From positions 1 through 7,936 of the forward strand of contig JAUQXD010001049.1 of NCBI GenBank assembly GCA_030834835.1: a stretch of DNA of 7,936 nucleotides, written 5' to 3'. Made by a program: the position numbers and the translations under genes. Of the stretch, positions 6,475 through 7,936 are shown piece by piece (position 1 is the stretch's first letter; each line of letters opens with the position of its first letter). The DNA is from Thermoflexales bacterium (GTDB taxonomy: Bacteria; Chloroflexota; Anaerolineae; Fen-1058). The notes under the pieces are model-generated. The model searched no databases, was not told the DNA's origin, and saw only the letters and a list, made by a program, of their open reading frames with translations.

Positions 6475-6603
6475 ATTGGTAGATTGGTAAATTAGTTGAT
6501 TAGTAGATTGGTACATTGGTAGACCAGGCGTATGTCTTTGGCGGCCTAAGTTACTAATTTACCAGGTAACTAATTTACTAAGCACCCAATTTACTGAGCT
6601 ACT
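6475..6603. repeat. Intergenic tandem and inverted repeat (nuoH/nuoI spacer)
   Basis: The left part (6475-6520) consists of three roughly 15-base units rich in ATTGGTA and TTAGT. A unique stretch of about 30 bases (6521-6550) separates it from the right part, which is made of 16-base units at 6551-6566, 6567-6582 and 6583-6598 sharing the core AATTTAC. ACTAATTTAC occurs exactly at 6553-6562 and 6569-6578. GTAAATTAGTT at 6487-6497 is the perfect reverse complement of 6568-6578, so the halves can pair over a long loop. The element is much richer in A+T than the flanking genes. No promoter or terminator could be argued with confidence. Confidence 0.85.
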
Positions 6604-6607
6604 GGAG
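6604..6607 (+). promoter_or_regulatory. Ribosome binding site of nuoI
   Basis: GGAG lies seven bases before the ATG at 6615 and supports that start. It sits where a fourth 16-base unit of the preceding repeat would fall, so the repeat stops right at the site. Confidence 0.75.
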
Positions 6608-6614
6608 TTGACCT

Positions 6615-7121
6615 ATGTTAATAGAAATCGTTAAGGGACTCAGCATTACTTTCCGGGAGCTGTTCAAGAAGCCGGTTACGATTCAGTATCCTGAAGCCAG
6701 ACGACCGGTTCGACAGCGGTTCCGCGGCCGGCACGAACTGCGCCGCTATGCCGACGGATTGGAACGCTGCATCGGGTGTGCGTTGTGCGCGGCGGCCTGC
6801 CCCGCCGACGCGATCTACGTCGAGGCGGGCGAGAACACCGATACTGAGCGCTATTCGCCTGGCGAACGCTTTGCCAGGACGTACGAGATCAACATGTTGC
6901 GCTGCATCTTCTGCGGCTACTGCGAAGACGCCTGCCCCACGGACGCGATCGTGCTGACGGACGTGTACGAACTGTCGGCGGGCAGCCGGCGCGATTTGAT
7001 CTACACCAAGGACATGTTGATTCTGCCCGCGCCAGCCGGCAAGCCCGGCACGCCGCAGAAGGTTGAAGAAGGCAAGTACAACCGGCCGATTCTGCCGGAT
7101 GGTCTGGTCAGCGAACCATAA
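6615..7121 (+). CDS. nuoI: NADH-quinone oxidoreductase subunit I (8Fe ferredoxin-type, N6a/N6b)
   Basis: This 168-residue subunit carries two [4Fe-4S] clusters (N6a, N6b) that relay electrons from NuoG towards N2 near the quinone site. The ligand sets are C52, C55, C58 with C62 ([12 protein letters not shown]) and C97, C100, C103 with C107 ([12 protein letters not shown]), each a C-x2-C-x2-C-x3-C-P motif. An amphipathic N-terminal segment (about 1-25, [20 protein letters not shown]) is the family's membrane-surface anchor. The Pro-rich C-terminal tail is typical of many bacterial NuoI proteins. The start is supported by GGAG at proper spacing. The gene is flanked on both sides by repeat spacers. 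Confidence 0.98.
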   Translation: MLIEIVKGLSITFRELFKKPVTIQYPEARRPVRQRFRGRHELRRYADGLERCIGCALCAAACPADAIYVEAGENTDTERYSPGERFARTYEINMLRCIFCGYCEDACPTDAIVLTDVYELSAGSRRDLIYTKDMLILPAPAGKPGTPQKVEEGKYNRPILPDGLVSEP

Positions 7122-7125
7122 AGCA

Positions 7126-7185
7126 TAACGAGTAATCAGTAACGAGTAATGAATTGTCTGATTATGCATTACTCGTTACTCGTTA
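7126..7185. repeat. Intergenic repeat with a 14-bp perfect hairpin (nuoI/nuoJ spacer)
   Basis: TAACGAGTAAT occurs at 7126-7136 and 7140-7150, and its reverse complement ATTACTCGTTA at 7168-7178; TTACTCGTTA recurs at 7176-7185. The stretch 7138-7151 pairs perfectly with 7167-7180 (14 bp, 15-base loop). No T-run follows, so it is a poor terminator candidate. It could slow exonucleases or mark a processing site between nuoI and nuoJ. It ends a few bases before the nuoJ ribosome binding site. Confidence 0.85.
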
Positions 7186-7189
7186 GAGC

Positions 7190-7202
7190 GAGGTGTAACT
7201 TG
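7190..7202 (+). promoter_or_regulatory. Ribosome binding site and TTG start of nuoJ
   Basis: GAGG at 7190-7193 lies six bases before a TTG at 7200-7202, in frame with NuoJ. Starting here gives [10 protein letters not shown], a normal NuoJ N-terminus just before the first membrane helix. The upstream in-frame ATG at 7149 would add 17 residues translated from the hairpin repeat. Confidence 0.7.
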
Positions 7203-7619
7203 GCGGTTGAAATCATCATCTTTGGAAGTCTGTCGCTCATCGCCGTGGCGGCCGCGGTGCTGATGATCCTGACGCGCAATGCGGTGCACAGCGCGCTGTT
7301 TCTGGTTATCGTCATGTCGGCGCTGGCGGTGTTCTTTCTGGGGTTGAGCGGCCCGTTCATCGCGATGGTGCAGGTGGCGGTGTACGCCGGCGCGATCATG
7401 GTGCTATTCCTGTTCGTGATCATGCTGTTGAATCAAGTCCCGGTGCAGATCACCGATTTGCCCGCCGATCAAATCGTGCAGGGCAGCGCCGAAGCAGTCG
7501 GCGCGCAGTTGTACAGTACCTATCTGTTCCCGTTTGAGGCAGTGTCCGTGATTTTGCTGGTCGCCATCGTCGGCGCAGTGGTGCTGGCCCGCGATGAGAG
7601 GAAGAAGAAGACGGCATGA
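7200..7619 (+). CDS. nuoJ: NADH-quinone oxidoreductase subunit J (ND6-type), short form
   Basis: From the TTG start this membrane subunit has 139 residues. The family signature [21 protein letters not shown] (57-77) is the third helix, whose Tyr62 and Gly64 region corresponds to the pi-bulge helix implicated in coupling. Helices are seen at about 4-24, 30-49, 53-77 and 111-130. NuoJ normally has five; the stretch 78-110 is polar, and the usual fourth helix between the signature and the last helix seems missing, which fits the short length (E. coli 184, Thermus 176 residues). The reading frame shows no break. The C-terminus is basic (RDERKKK). The stop overlaps the nuoK start in ATGA, indicating coupled translation. 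The start choice is moderately sure; the identity is nearly certain. Confidence 0.93.
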   Translation: MAVEIIIFGSLSLIAVAAAVLMILTRNAVHSALFLVIVMSALAVFFLGLSGPFIAMVQVAVYAGAIMVLFLFVIMLLNQVPVQITDLPADQIVQGSAEAVGAQLYSTYLFPFEAVSVILLVAIVGAVVLARDERKKKTA

Positions 7620-7936
7620 GCAATGAAGGTTTTGCGACCCTTTTTCCGGTATTGATTGGCCTGAGCGGCGTGCTGTTCACGTTGGGTGTGATCGGCGTGC
7701 TGGTGCGCCGCAACGCCATCATCATCTTCATGTCGGTGGAGTTGATGTTGAACGCCGCCAATCTGGCGTTTGTCACGTTCGCCCGATCGTTCAATCACCT
7801 CGACGGGCAGATTTTTGTGTTTTTCGTCATGGTCGTGGCCGCGGCGGAAGTGGCGGTAGGACTGGCGTTGATCGTGACGATCTTCCGCAGCAAGCAGAGC
7901 ATCAACGTGGACGATTTGCATTCGATGAAGGGTTAA
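7616..7936 (+). CDS. nuoK: NADH-quinone oxidoreductase subunit K (ND4L-type)
   Basis: This complete 106-residue subunit has three membrane helices (about 8-30, 34-56 and 66-90) and lies between NuoJ and the antiporter-like subunits. The two buried glutamates needed for proton translocation are present: E42 in [12 protein letters not shown] (39-50) and E78 in [11 protein letters not shown] (75-85), matching E. coli Glu36 and Glu72. The cytoplasmic loop RRNAI follows helix one. The ATG overlaps the nuoJ stop by ATGA, and a purine-rich run GAGAGGAAGAAGAAG just upstream can serve as ribosome binding site. The TAA stop is the last codon of the window; nuoL would be expected next. Confidence 0.98.
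   Translation: MSNEGFATLFPVLIGLSGVLFTLGVIGVLVRRNAIIIFMSVELMLNAANLAFVTFARSFNHLDGQIFVFFVMVVAAAEVAVGLALIVTIFRSKQSINVDDLHSMKG

Noticed and set aside
6468..6614. Internal promoter in the AT-rich nuoH/nuoI spacer
   Set aside because: The TTG- and TA-rich words come from the tandem repeat, so apparent -35 or -10 matches are expected by chance and none has convincing spacing.
7138..7180. Factor-independent terminator between nuoI and nuoJ
   Set aside because: The stem is AT-rich and no T-run follows; downstream genes belong to the same complex and lack their own visible promoter.

Overview
The window is an internal piece of a nuo operon (respiratory complex I, NADH:quinone oxidoreductase), read entirely on the + strand. 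In order it holds the 3' end of nuoD, then nuoE, a GNAT acetyltransferase, nuoF, a small unrecognised gene with what may be a broken partner gene, nuoG, nuoH, nuoI, nuoJ and nuoK. nuoK ends on the last base of the window. nuoA-C and most of nuoD should lie upstream and nuoL-N downstream. Moderately high GC coding sequence, the canonical nuo order, an N7-type NuoG, and word-like repeats in the gene gaps suggest a bacterium of the Chloroflexota (Anaerolineae-like). This assignment is an inference from recollection of similar genomes, not from a search.

How the genes work together: NuoE, NuoF and NuoG form the NADH-oxidising arm (FMN plus clusters N3, N1a, N1b, N4, N5 and N7). NuoD and NuoI belong to the connecting arm that passes electrons to quinone (N6a and N6b in NuoI). 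NuoH, NuoJ and NuoK are membrane subunits at the quinone end of the proton-pumping arm. All expected cluster cysteines and the two membrane glutamates of NuoK are present, so the complex looks functional and NADH-dependent.

Two places interrupt the canonical order. A YpeA/RimI-like acetyltransferase gene sits between nuoE and nuoF. Between nuoF and nuoG lies a 100-residue Trp-rich gene that resembles, from memory, small partners of AbiEii-type nucleotidyltransferase toxins. A 30-codon overlapping frame follows it and may be the decapitated start of that toxin.

The most unusual structure is in the spacers. Gene junctions are of two kinds: tight (overlap to about 6 bases: nuoE/GNAT, nuoF/orf, nuoG/nuoH, nuoJ/nuoK) or filled with a low-complexity element (nuoD/nuoE, GNAT/nuoF, nuoH/nuoI, nuoI/nuoJ). 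Each element is built from its own short word, repeated in tandem every 7-16 bases and followed by roughly the reverse complement, so it could fold into a hairpin. A related-looking repeat lies in frame inside nuoG. One element also creates a false N-terminal extension of nuoJ, whose real start is probably TTG at 7200. NuoJ itself seems to lack one transmembrane helix. No tRNA, rRNA, CRISPR array, intact insertion sequence, clear promoter or factor-independent terminator was seen.
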